Below, piece by piece: positions 43,901-55,100 of a stretch of DNA of 64,000 bases (positions are counted from its first letter, which is position 1; every line of letters begins with the position of its first letter). The DNA is from Parus major. Its lineage: Eukaryota; Chordata; Aves; Passeriformes; Paridae. The DNA is taken from contig NC_031797.1 of the NCBI RefSeq assembly GCF_001522545.3, positions 791,507-855,506 on the forward strand, written 5' to 3'. The position numbers were made by a program, and so were the translations under genes. Under the pieces are notes generated by a model. The model was not told the DNA's origin. It made no database searches and worked only from the letters and a program-made list of their open reading frames with translations.

Positions 43901-46900
43901 TTAAATGTCTCTTTGATGCCTGTCTCAGCCTGTCTGGCAGTGCTGTCCCAAAGTCCCTGCCCCAGGTGTCTCTGCCGAGCAGCCTGACACTCTCGTGGTC
44001 CTGCCCAGCGGGGCCAGAGATGAGAAGCTGGGCCTTTGCCTGCCCAGGGTGGGCAGAATGGTCTTGGAGGGGCTCCCATGACTTGGGAGAGCAGGGGGCC
44101 CCCAGGACCTCTCTGACTTAGTGCAGCCACTCCTGGGCACTTGGGGTGGTCAGTGGTGTGACCCTGGTGGTAGACACTGCCTGTCCCAGGGGGACACAAG
44201 GAGGAGGTGACACTCCTGTGGTTATGCTGGTGGCGATGGCTCATGGGTGGGCACAGGAGCAGCCCTGGAGGCTGCAGCAGCCAGGTCCCCACAGCTCCTG
44301 CCCCAGTGTTCCCCTGGGAGCCCTCAGCCTTCACAGGGTTGCAGAGCCTGACCCTGTGGGGCCCTGGGACCCTCACCTCTCATCTGGTCCCAGTTAAAAC
44401 CCAGGGAACAGAGAGACTCTAGGCTGGTTTGAGCCTTTGTGGACCTTCCTGTGCCTGTGGTTTGGGGCACAGGCACCACGTGCTTGAGTCCCCTGTCCTT
44501 CAGAGGACCACCTTGAGCACCAAAACCAACTGTGAGCCAGTGTGGGGACCCAGCACCCTTTGATGGGATGGGTGGGGCTGGGCTGGACTTGTCACTGCTG
44601 CCTTTGGCTTTGCTCTGGCCGGCATGGCTGTGCTCTGTGGGAGGAGGAGGAGGAATTCCCCTTCATGGGTGGGAGGAGGAGGAATCACTCATGAGGAGAG
44701 GTTCTTGCAAAGTGGAGAGGGTACCTTGGGGACCTGGCAAAGCAGGTTCCCCTCAGCTGTAGAAACAGCTCTGCATCAGCATGCAGTGAAGCTGGGGACA
44801 TGTAGGACAGTACAGGGGGACTGAGCAGCAGACTCTGTGTCGGGGCCTGGGGGTCTGTGGAGCCGCTTGGCAGAGAGACTCTGTAACTTTGGGAAAGGGG
44901 AGGGAGGGGCCAGGCTGGCCTGTGCCCCACACAGCGTCCCCAAGCTTTGTCCCTGTGCTGTCCTGCCACAGCAGAGGGAGGAGCCTGGCTCTGGTGTTCC
45001 TGACTCAGCGGGGCCTTCCCAGAGCCCCCCATGGCTCTGTGTCACCCTGTCATGCTGTGGGTGATGTCTGTGAGCGTGGCAGAAGCTTGGCTCTCTCTGC
45101 CAGCCCCACTCTGCCAGCCCCATGGGAGAGGGGACATGGAAACAGACGGGGTGACAGCCAGAGCCCTCCCTAGGGGTGCCGTATCACCACAGGCAGACAG
45201 CAGGGAGGGGTTATCTGACTGGTTATCTGCACCTGGGGACACTCTTGGTGTCGGTGGGTGTGACATTGAGGGTCTGTCATGATGTCTTGGGACAGAACAG
45301 TGCCAGTGCTGTGCTGGGAAAGGACCTTGACTGGGGGGTGTTTGTCTGTGCTGGGTACCAGAGGGAAGGACATTCCCTGTGCAGGATGGGCTGAGGGAGT
45401 CTGGAGCTCCACGTGTCTCATCTGGTTGGGGAAAGGACCCACCTCCCTCCCCAGCTCTGGGGTAGAACCTGTGTCAGAGAGGGCTGTCTGTGTCACATTG
45501 GAATCCCAGCCAGGTATGCAGTCTCTCACTGCTCCACTCTCTCCCCAGGCACCACCTGTGTCCTTGTGTCCTTTCCCTTTGTCTTCAGCCCCTGCCTGGC
45601 CTGCAGGGAGAGCACTCCACAGTGGGCAGCCTTCATCTACTACCTCCCCTTCATCGTCATCTTCCAGTTTGGCTGGGCAGCCACGCAGGTGTCCCACCTG
45701 GCCCTCATCCCCGAGCTGGTGAGCAGTGACCATGGGAAGGTGGAGCTCACGGCTTTCAGGTGAGCACAGCCACACCTGGGATCCCCTGGGGCTCGGGGAG
45801 CTGCCCTGCCCATGCTGGGTCCCATCACTGTGTGACAGGAGGCCCCTGGGTGCTGTGGCACACCAGAGACCTCGGCATGGCAGCACAGGGACTGGGCCAT
45901 GTGGGTGCCCTGTGGGATGTGCCAAAGGTTGGTGCTGGTCCTGGGTTGGTGACTCAAAGCCTTTGCTACCAGGAGGGAATGTCTTGATGCCAGGGATGTC
46001 AGTGACATCCCACACCCCGTGGGACACTTCCCTGAGCTGGAGACACCTCTGCTTTGGGAATTGATGGCGGCATTTAGGGGACGGGCTGTTCTTCCCAGAT
46101 GCCCTCAAGGAGAGCTGAACACAGCTCTGAGGACTGTTGTGGAGGTGAGATGTCTCCAGGGCCAGGTGGGCAGTGCACTCGACTCATCTCTGTCAGGATC
46201 GGGATGTGGGATGGGATATTTATCCTATGGAGCAGGGTGAACAAGGAGGATGTGGGGTAACCGCGGGTCCAAGTGGTCCCACTCTGGGGACACTGTGTCA
46301 GACATGGCATCCTTGAAGCAGAGGTGAGCTGTGCCTGGAGGGGGAATCAACTGACCTGTAGGAATCGTGGTTTCTTCTCAGTCATGCCCAGAGGCTTGGG
46401 CTGGGCACACTGGGATTTGCAGCAGTAAGGCAGCTTGGCCAGATGCCTTGTGTCCTCAGAGGTGTTGCCTCAGCCATGACATGGGTGCAGAAGCTGTAGC
46501 ACATCTGGCTTGGGGGACAGCCATGGGCAGAGGTGTCCTGTTGTTCTGTCACCATGCTTGTCCCTCTGCATCGCCCCAAGGTTTCTTTCCGCTCAGGTAT
46601 GCCTTCACCGTCATGGCCAACATCACTGTGTATGGCCTGACCTGGCTCCTGCTGAACTTCCAGACGGACCAGCCCGACCACATGGAGCACCTGGGCCCAC
46701 AGGACATCCCTGTGTTTCGGGTGAGTGGCAAGGCACAGTCCCTGGGGTTCCCTCTTCCCATGACTCAACTGGGGAGGTGCTGGAGGGAGTCAGAAGGCAA
46801 TGCCCTACAACCTCACCAATTGGGTAAGAGCCACATGGAGCCCTCCCTGGGGTTTGGGCACCCCTCCTTACCCTCCAGACTGCTGGGGGGCTGATGGTGG

Positions 46901-49900
46901 GCTGCCCCACTGCTGTGCTCACACCCACTGCCTCACCAGAACTTGGCCCTCATCGTGGTGGGGCTCGGGGCCGTGTTCTCCCTTATCTTCCACCTGGGCA
47001 CCAAGGAGAGGCCGTACCCACCAGAGGTGCTGCCCGAGCCAGAGGAGAGCACCCCGCTGCTGCACAAGGAGCCCTCGGGTCCCCCGCACCCACTGCTGCT
47101 CTGGAAGGACTGGCTGCTGGAACCCTCCTTCTACCAGGTACGGCTGGGCAGGACTCCCTTGGCCTGGGCTGCTGCCCTGCCTGGGCACCCTGGGTGTCCT
47201 GCAGCCATGGGACCTGCCCAGGTGCGGGTGGCGTTGGAGAGAGGGGCTGTTCTGGGTACCCATCCACCACCTCAGAGGGACCATGCCCTTCCCACTAGGC
47301 ACCTGTGCCCTGATAGCTGGGCAGAGAAGGTCCTTCCCACAGGCTGAGCACTGATGCCCTGGCTGTATCCCCTCCCAGGTTGCAGTGCTCTACATGGCCA
47401 CCCGCCTCATCGTCAACCTGTCCCAGACCTACATCGCCATGTACCTGACCAACTCACTGCTGCTCTCCAAGGTGGGCACAGGGCAGATCCAGGGGCACAT
47501 GAGAAGGTGTCCTGATGTGGTCTGGGGCTCATTTCCTCCCTGTCCTTGTCACTTGCAGAAGTACATTGCCACTATTCCCCTAGTGATGTATGTCAGCGGG
47601 TTCCTCTCCTCATTCCTCATGAAGCCTGTGAACAAATGGATTGGTCGGAACGTAAGTCCAGGGTGCTGGATTGACCCCAGGAGAGGCCCAGGGGCCAAAT
47701 CCTGGCTGTGAGAAAAGTTCCTGGCACACCTGAGGTGGAGAGCCGGGACCCCTTATGGTCCCTCTGCCAACAACCACCCACTGCAGCATGGGTCCTGCTG
47801 GGACTGGGAGTGGTGGACAGGGATGGGGATCTGGGTCCTACTAGGTCTGGGGATGGTGGGCAGGGATAGGGGCAGGAGCCTGTCTTGTACATCCCTGGGG
47901 CTGGGGAAGGCAATGCTGGCCTAGAGTTACCATGTCCCATGCAGGCCTGACTGGGCTGTAGAGCCCTGTGGTGCCCATCGGGGCAGAGGGGGGTCTGGCT
48001 ACACTTGCCTGAGTGGGCACACGGTCTGCAATGCCAGCAGCAGGAACCTGCCCCTGTGTGCTGTTGGGTGCCAGTGGAGTGTCCCCTAACCTCACAGACA
48101 CGCTCTCCCAACTGCCCAGGGCACAACCCTTGGGCTGCAGAACAGCCTCGAGTACAGCAAGGACCTACTTTTGGAGTCTTCTTGTTTAAATACAGCTGGG
48201 ACAGAGCCAGGGCTGTCCCTCATGGGTCCTGGGCAATGCTGGCCCCATGCCCTCCCTGCTTTCTCCTCCCTCCCCATGAGTGCCAGCTGATGTCTGAACT
48301 CCCCCTTCTCCCTCTGCCCAACCCCATCACAGCTGACTTACTTTGTGGGCATCCTGGTGGTCCTGGCCTTTGCCTCGTGGGTGACCCTGGCCAGGCCGAT
48401 AGGAGATGAGATCTACGGGCTGGCAGTGCTGCTCGGGGCCGGCTCAGCCACCATCCTGGTCACCTCCCTGTCTATGACTGCAGATCTCATCGGCACTAAC
48501 ACGGTATGGCTGCTGCTCCTGGTGGGATGGAATGGGGGGTCACAGCAGGCACAGAATCTGTAGTCTGGGGTGGGCACTGGTTAGGATTGGGGGATGAAGA
48601 TGCTGGGGAGGGAGCTCTGCTGGGCAGCCCCTGTGTGCTGTGCCCTGTGAGTGGTGTGCCCCATGCTCTGCTGCTCTGCTGCAGTGAGGGCTCTGCCCAT
48701 GAGAGGGCACACAGGGCTGTGTGGCCCAGCATAGCCCAGCATGGTTCCCTTTCCTCCCTCAGCACAGCAGCGCATTTGTCTACGGTGCCATGAGCTTCAC
48801 GGACAAGATGGCCAATGGCCTGGCTGTGATGGTGATCCAGAACCTGCACCCCTGCCCGTAAGTGTCTCTGCAAACCTGGGACCTCTATTGCTTAGGGGCC
48901 ATGAGGAAATATTCCAGGGTTGGAGCAAGAGTCATGGGAAGGAACCAGCTCAGATTTATAGAATCCCAGAATGGTTTGAATGGGAAGGGACTTTAAAGCT
49001 CATCTCCTTCCACTCCATGCCGTGGGCAGGGACACTTTCCACTACACCAGGTTGCTCCAAGCCTTGTCCAGCCTGGACTGAAAGACTTCGAGGGATGGGG
49101 CAGCCACAGCTACTCTGGGAACCCTGTGCCAGGGCCTCACCACCCTCACAAGGAAGAATTCCTTCCCAATATCTCATCTAACCCTGTCCTCTGGCAGTGG
49201 GAAGTCATTCCCCCTTGTCCTGTCCCTCCAGACCCTTGTCCAAAGTCTCTTTCTAGCTCTCCTGTAGCCTCTTGAGGCCCTGGAAGGGGCTGTAAGGTCT
49301 CCCTGGAGCCTGTTCTTGTCTGGCTCTGATTTGTCTTAAACCTCTCTTCACCTTCTCTCCTGGCCTTGGACGAGGGCCCAAGCCCTGGGGATATCCTTGC
49401 CCTGGGCCTTTCCCTCGCATCCCAGTGGGAATCAGTCCTGACTCTGATATGGGGACATGAGACAACTGCCCATAGCCTGGGACTCCAGTCCCGGTCTCCA
49501 ACCACATCCCTGCCTGTCCTCACAGGACTGAGCTGTGCTGCCCTGCCTGTGTCGACTTCTACCGCTGGGTGATGGTGCTGGTCACTGGCGGCATCGCCAT
49601 TGCTGCTGTCACCGTGCTGTGCTGCATCATGGTGTGGCCCATCCGGATCCGCTACCGTGAGTGGGGCTTGGGGGCAGCCCAGTGTGGAGCTGGGTACAGC
49701 TGGGTACGGGTCAGTGCCAGCCCGGGCTAAAGCTGCAGTGTCTTTGCAGATGGCCCCAGTGCAGCAGCAGTGGGAGCCCTTTCATCACTGGGCTGGCTGT
49801 GGCTACGTTTGCAGGGGAACCGTCATGGTAGGGCATGGGGCAGGGCCATTGTCCCACTCCCACTGCTTCCCCCAGAGAGGGGCTGTGTCTGCTTGCTGTG

Positions 49901-50342
49901 CCCTTCTGGGGGGCAACACCGCCCTGGCCTGGTCATGGCCACACTGGCAGTGGGGCTTCAGGAGGTGTCAGGGGCAGCTTCATGTGTTGGCAGCAAACGT
50001 GGGGGATGGTGGGGTGACCTTTGCCAGCCTGAGGAGCCAACACCCCTGCTCAGTGCTTTTTCTGCTTCCCTGGGTGCCAGTGCCTGCTGTGGGGTGGGGG
50101 AACAGGACAGACCCCTCATGTTGCTTGAGGCCCTGCTGCATCAGGCCCCTGGTACTAGCAGAAGAGTCCGGGAGGGCCAGGCCAGCACATGTGGGTCACC
50201 CCACACTGCCATCTCTCCTGACCTGTCCCTTCCTCCTCTTCCTCCAGGTGCTGTCAGCCTGCAGGGGCTGAGCAGTGCTAGGACCCCTGAAAGTGGCACT
50301 GGGAGCGCTGAGGGAGAGAGCCAGAGCAGCACCATCAACTGA
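40655..50342 (+). CDS. MFSD12: MFSD12, lysosomal/melanosomal cysteine transporter of the major facilitator family
   Basis: Ten exons: 40655-40937, 45549-45759, 46597-46720, 46940-47137, 47379-47471, 47559-47651, 48333-48503, 48763-48857, 49526-49656, 50248-50342. They total 497 residues (human about 480). MFSD12 is a 12-helix MFS protein required for cysteine import into melanosomes and lysosomes and a known pigmentation gene. Family landmarks: [136 protein letters not shown] and [19 protein letters not shown]. The C-terminal tail in the last exon, [15 protein letters not shown] onward, differs from the human tail that I recall. The start ATG is in GGCCATGG, a strong context. Confidence 0.96.
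40938..45548 (+). other. MFSD12: MFSD12 intron 1
   Basis: 4.6 kb intron. About 41020-42500 is a roughly 40-nt degenerate minisatellite. The remainder (42500-45548) has no exon or recognisable interspersed repeat. GC is high, and short frames there have no family resemblance. Confidence 0.7.
41020..42500 (+). repeat. Degenerate minisatellite, about 40-nt unit
   Basis: Dozens of imperfect copies of a unit resembling GGGGAGCCTTTCTGGGGTGC followed by CCTGAGTGGAGAGGGATGGCCCCA. The core AGCCTTTCTGGGGT recurs about every 40 nt. It lies entirely within MFSD12 intron 1. Confidence 0.85.
48957..49380 (-). mobile_element. CR1 LINE fragment in an MFSD12 intron
   Basis: Reverse-strand CR1 tail beginning ATAGAATCCCAGAATGGTTTG, with GGACTTTAAAGCTCATCTCC, the GTGCCAGGGCCTCACCACCC block and GTCCCTCCAGACCCTTGTCC. 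It is antisense to MFSD12, between the exons ending at 48857 and starting at 49526. Confidence 0.9.
49750..49827 (+). CDS. MFSD12: Candidate 78-nt cassette exon of MFSD12
   Basis: Segment between TTTGCAG and GTAGGG in the last intron. It is phase 1-1 like its neighbours and has no stop. It would insert about 26 residues ([24 protein letters not shown] and on) after the last helix. Evidence is frame and splice sites only. I do not recall it from other species. Confidence 0.3.
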
Positions 50343-51035
50343 GTGGGCCTGTGTCCCTGGCCACCACATCCTCAGGGCTGTGTCCCTGGCCGCCACATCC
50401 TCAGGGCTGTGTCCTCAGCCACTGTGTCCTTGGCCACTGTGGTGCCACACTCTGAGTCTGGAGGGTCCCCTGCACTGGGGGCCACTGGGCTCTGGGGAGG
50501 GGGGTGACCCCCACCCTGTCTCCTTGCACTGGACTCATATTCCCACGAACTTGTATTCCCATGAACCCTGGACTCATGTTCCCATCCTGGACTCTCGTGT
50601 CCCAGACCCCACCGGGCCGATGAAGGCTGTCTGTGGTGCAGTGTCACCGGTGCAGGGTCACCTGTCACCTCTCACCTGCACAATGAACATTGCCAGGCCG
50701 GGGCAGCCCTAGAAGAGGATGGGGCACCCGGCCCGAGGTTTTAATCTGCTTTTGTAAGGTCAGTACGTACAAAGGGCACTTTATAAAGGAGGAGAAAAAG
50801 GAGAGGAAAAAAAGCCAGCCGCAGCGCTGATGGCCCTGCGATGGGGGTGGGCTCCGCACGGGGGTCTGGGGTCTCTCGGAGAGGGGAGTCCTGAGGGCCG
50901 GGGGCGGGAACAGCCGCCCTCAGCGGTCGCACACGAAATGGGGGAGCTGGAGACGCGTGATTGGTCCGTGCGCGGAGCCCACGGGACCGGACAGCCAATG
51001 GGAGCGGGCCTTGCGTGCGGGGGGCGGGAACTGGG
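50343..51035. other. MFSD12 3' UTR and a promoter-like CpG segment next to a gap
   Basis: The MFSD12 3' UTR starts at 50343 and includes a repeated GCTGTGTCCCTGGCC-CCACATCCTCAG phrase. No AATAAA or ATTAAA is obvious. From about 50740 the sequence turns CpG-rich, with an inverted CCAAT (ATTGG, 50960-50964) and a direct CCAAT (50995-50999), then the assembly breaks. This looks like a promoter whose remaining part is missing. Confidence 0.5.
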
Positions 51036-51819
51036 NNNNNNNNNNNNNNNNNNNNNNNNNNNNNNNNNNNNNNNNNNNNNNNNNNNNNNNNNNNNNNNNN
51101 NNNNNNNNNNNNNNNNNNNNNNNNNNNNNNNNNNNNNNNNNNNNNNNNNNNNNNNNNNNNNNNNNNNNNNNNNNNNNNNNNNNNNNNNNNNNNNNNNNNN
51201 NNNNNNNNNNNNNNNNNNNNNNNNNNNNNNNNNNNNNNNNNNNNNNNNNNNNNNNNNNNNNNNNNNNNNNNNNNNNNNNNNNNNNNNNNNNNNNNNNNNN
51301 NNNNNNNNNNNNNNNNNNNNNNNNNNNNNNNNNNNNNNNNNNNNNNNNNNNNNNNNNNNNNNNNNNNNNNNNNNNNNNNNNNNNNNNNNNNNNNNNNNNN
51401 NNNNNNNNNNNNNNNNNNNNNNNNNNNNNNNNNNNNNNNNNNNNNNNNNNNNNNNNNNNNNNNNNNNNNNNNNNNNNNNNNNNNNNNNNNNNNNNNNNNN
51501 NNNNNNNNNNNNNNNNNNNNNNNNNNNNNNNNNNNNNNNNNNNNNNNNNNNNNNNNNNNNNNNNNNNNNNNNNNNNNNNNNNNNNNNNNNNNNNNNNNNN
51601 NNNNNNNNNNNNNNNNNNNNNNNNNNNNNNNNNNNNNNNNNNNNNNNNNNNNNNNNNNNNNNNNNNNNNNNNNNNNNNNNNNNNNNNNNNNNNNNNNNNN
51701 NNNNNNNNNNNNNNNNNNNNNNNNNNNNNNNNNNNNNNNNNNNNNNNNNNNNNNNNNNNNNNNNNNNNNNNNNNNNNNNNNNNNNNNNNNNNNNNNNNNN
51801 NNNNNNNNNNNNNNNNNNN
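51036..51819. other. Assembly gap (784 N)
   Basis: Unknown bases between a CpG-rich promoter-like block and a TG-rich minisatellite. Any exon or repeat here is invisible. Confidence 0.99.
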
Positions 51820-53170
51820 AGTGTGAGCCTGTGTGTGTCTGTGTGTGTGTGTGTGTGTCTGTGTGTCTGTGATTGTGAGAGTGTGAGCCTGTGTGTGTGT
51901 GTGTGTGTCTGTGATTGTGAGAGTGTGAGCCTGTGTGTGTGTGTGATTGTGACAGTGTGACCCTGTGTGTGTGTGTGTGTGTCTGTGATTGTGAGAGTGT
52001 GAGCCTGTGTGTGTGTATGTGACTGTGACAGTGTGACCCTGTGTGTGTCTGTGATTGTGAGAGTGTGAGCCTGTGTGTGTGTGTGTGTGTGACTGTGATA
52101 GTGTGACCCTGTGTGTGTGTATGTGACTGTGACAGTGTGACCCTGTGTGTGTGTGTGTGTCTGTGATTGTGAGAGTGTGAGCCTGTGTGTGTGTNNNNNN
52201 NNNNNNNNNNNNNNNNNNNNNNNNNNNNNNNNNNNNNNNNNNNNNNNNNNNNNNNNNNNNNNNNNNNNNNNNNNNNNNNNNNNNNNNNNNNNNNNNNNNN
52301 NNNNNNNNNNNNNNNNNNNNNNNNNNNNNNNNNNNNNNNNNNNNNNNNNNNNNNNNNNNNNNNNNNNNNNNNNNNNNNNNNNNNNNNNNNNNNNNNNNNN
52401 NNNNNNNNNNNNNNNNNNNNNNNNNNNNNNNNNNNNNNNNNNNNNNNNNNNNNNNNNNNNNNNNNNNNNNNNNNNNNNNNNNNNNNNNNNNNNNNNNNNN
52501 NNNNNNNNNNNNNNNNNNNNNNNNNNNNNNNNNNNNNNNNNNNNNNNNNNNNNNNNNNNNNNNNNNNNNNNNNNNNNNNNNNNNNNNNNNNNNNNNNNNN
52601 NNNNNNNNNNNNNNNNNNNNNNNNNNNNNNNNNNNNNNNNNNNNNNNNNNNNNNNNNNNNNNNNNNNNNNNNNNNNNNNNNNNNNNNNNNNNNNNNNNNN
52701 NNNNNNNNNNNNNNNNNNNNNNNNNNNNNNNNNNNNNNNNNNNNNNNNNNNNNNNNNNNNNNNNNNNNNNNNNNNNNNNNNNNNNNNNNNNNNNNNNNNN
52801 NNNNNNNNNNNNNNNNNNNNNNNNNNNNNNNNNNNNNNNNNNNNNNNNNNNNNNNNNNNNNNNNNNNNNNNNNNNNNNNNNNNNNNNNNNNNNNNNNNNN
52901 NNNNNNNNNNNNNNNNNNNGTGTGACCCTATGTGTGAGTGTGTGTGAGTGTAACCCTGTGAGAGTGTGTGTGACCCTGTGAAAGTGTGACCTGTGTGTGT
53001 GTGAGTGTAACCCTGAGTGTGTGTGACTGTGAGAGTGTGTGACTGTGTGACCCTATGTGTGTATGTGTGTGTGTGTACATGTGTATGATGCCTTTGTGTG
53101 GGAACATGTGTGTGTTTGATGTCTGTGGTGTGTGAGAACTTGTGTGTGTGCTGTGTGTGTCCATGTGTGT
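51820..53170 (+). repeat. TG-rich minisatellite, interrupted by a gap
   Basis: Long (TG)n runs separated by GTGATTGTGAGAGTGTGAGCC and GTGACAGTGTGACCC spacers, with a composite period of about 40-60 nt. It becomes more degenerate from 52920 to 53170. Minus-strand frames read as HTHTHTQ-type low-complexity protein and are artefacts. Confidence 0.93.
52195..52919. other. Assembly gap (725 N)
   Basis: Unknown bases within the TG-rich minisatellite. True array length is undetermined. Confidence 0.99.
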
Positions 53171-53317
53171 GTGAACACGTATGTGTCCATAGATCACACG
53201 TACACAATCAATGTTTGTGTGTCCATACCTGTGTGTGCCCAGCCGTGCGTGCAGGGATGTGCTGTGTGCACACAAGGTGCACGTGGGAGGGGCTGGGGGG
53301 TGTGTGCATAACCCATG

Positions 53318-53705
53318 GAATGGTCTGGGTTGGGAGGGACCTCAAAGCTCATCCAGTGCCACCCCTGCCATGGCAGGGACACCTTCCACCATCCCAGGCT
53401 GCTCCAAGCCCCGTCCAGCCTGGTCTTGGGCACTGCCAGGGATCCAGGGGCAGCCCCAGCTGCTCTGGGCACCCTGTGCCAGGGCCTGCCCACCCTCCCA
53501 GCCAACAATTCCTTCCCAATATCCCATCCAGCCCTGTCCTCTGGCACTGGGAGCCATTCCCTGTGTCCTGTCCCTCCAGGCCTTGTCCCCAGTCCCTCTC
53601 CAGCTCTCCTGGAGGCCCTTTAGGCCCTGCAAGGGGCTCTGAGCTCTCCCTGGAGCCTTCTCTTCTCCAGGTGATCACCCCCAGCCCTGCCAGCCTGGAT
53701 CCATG
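53318..53705 (-). mobile_element. CR1 LINE fragment, near-twin of the HMG20B intronic copy
   Basis: Reverse-strand CR1 tail. By eye, over about 320 nt it differs from the copy at 33026-33510 at only a handful of positions, for example TGGTCTTGG against TGGCCTTGG and GGAGGCCCTTTAG against GGAGCCCCTTTAG. Confidence 0.92.
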
Positions 53706-53999
53706 GCAGAGGTTCTCCATGACCCCCCTGTCCATGCCCTGTGCCTGCTCACAGTGTGTGTCCGTGTGTGCAGCCTGGATGGGCTGGCATGGAGCCCCTG
53801 CCATGAGAGCTGTGGGGTCATGTGTGCACAGCAGGACACGACTGTGGGGTGAGGGGGTTGGGGGGGCTGGGGGTGTGACAGGGTGTGGCCAAGGGCAGGG
53901 AGTGACACCCCGAGTGTGCTTGGTGTGGGAGAATGGAACGGGATCCCGGCAGATGGACTGGGAGCCTGAGTGGGTGGGTGGGTGTGTAGGGTGCAGCCC

Positions 54000-55100
54000 C
54001 CTCAGGTCGCGCCGTGTCCCACCTCGGGCCGGCCCGGGTTTATGGCCGTTCCTCGCTGCGGGAGGGGCGTTATCAGCCCCGGTCCAGAGAGCACGGGCTG
54101 AACCGGGCTGGGTCCGTGGCCTTCGAACCTGCCCCAGAGCCCGCGGGGGGCGCGGTCTCGGCTCTGCCCAGTGCCCCCGGCCCGGCCGCGCCCCCTCCCC
54201 GCCTCCTCCTGAGGGTCCCTGTCCCACGACAGAAACCCCCGGGACGAGGGGCGGACGTGCCCCCAGCCCTGGACGGACGCGCCTGGCGTTGGGAGCCAGC
54301 GCAGGAGGCAGGGGAGCGGGCACCGGGCAGACGATGCCGTGCGGTGTCCCGGGTTGCGGAGTGCCCGTGGATTGCGGTGTGCCCGTAGAACTACAAAATG
54401 CCACAGGATCGCAGAGTTCCGCGGGACTGTGGCTGTACCGCTCTGGTTCTCAGCGCTGCTGGGACTGGAGCGCACTGGCAGCTGCTTGGTCCCGCATTCC
54501 CCGGGGGCCGGGCTGGGGCTCACCCCGCGCAGCCTCGGGGTGTCCCGGGATGGGGCTGCCCCGGCCGCTCCCTGCGAACCTGCCGCGGCCGCCCGGCTCC
54601 GCCCGCTGCCCTTCCTCGGGAGAAGGAGGAGGAGGAGGAGGAGGAGGAAGAGGAGGCGGAGATAGCAGCGGAGCAGGAACGGCGCTGGAAGGAGTGGGAG
54701 CGGGACAGGTCGGACGGGACGGGGGGACCCCGGCTGTGCCCCCCAGCAGGTACCGCGCGGGGAGCGCGGGGCCTGCCCGGGACGGGGTTCTGGGGCCGCG
54801 CGTGGGTTCGGGACCGCAGCCGCCTTCCCGTCCCCTCTGGAGCCAGACCGGCCACGCACTCCCGCACCCAGCGCCGGCCGTGACCCGGGCCGGCACCCCC
54901 CACCCAGGGATAACTTTCCCCGTCATCCGCCGGTACAGGGGTCACTACTTCCCCCGTCACCCCAGGCCCCGCTGCCCAGGGGTTCGCAACCAGCACGATA
55001 CCATGGGACAGGCAAAGGGGTCACACGACCGGGTGAGCTCTGCTGTCCCGGTCCCGGCGTGGCCTGAGCCCCGTCCCCCGTGTCCGCCCCGGTGGAGGGA
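54000..55100 (+). promoter_or_regulatory. CpG island at the 5' end of the GRAM-domain gene
   Basis: CpG-dense sequence covering the presumed first exon (ending at 54749) and its upstream flank, contrasting with the TG-rich and CR1 sequence to the left. Confidence 0.6.

Noticed and set aside
50781..53207. 808-codon minus-strand frame
   Set aside because: Mostly unknown bases from two gaps plus HTHT-type translation of the TG minisatellite.
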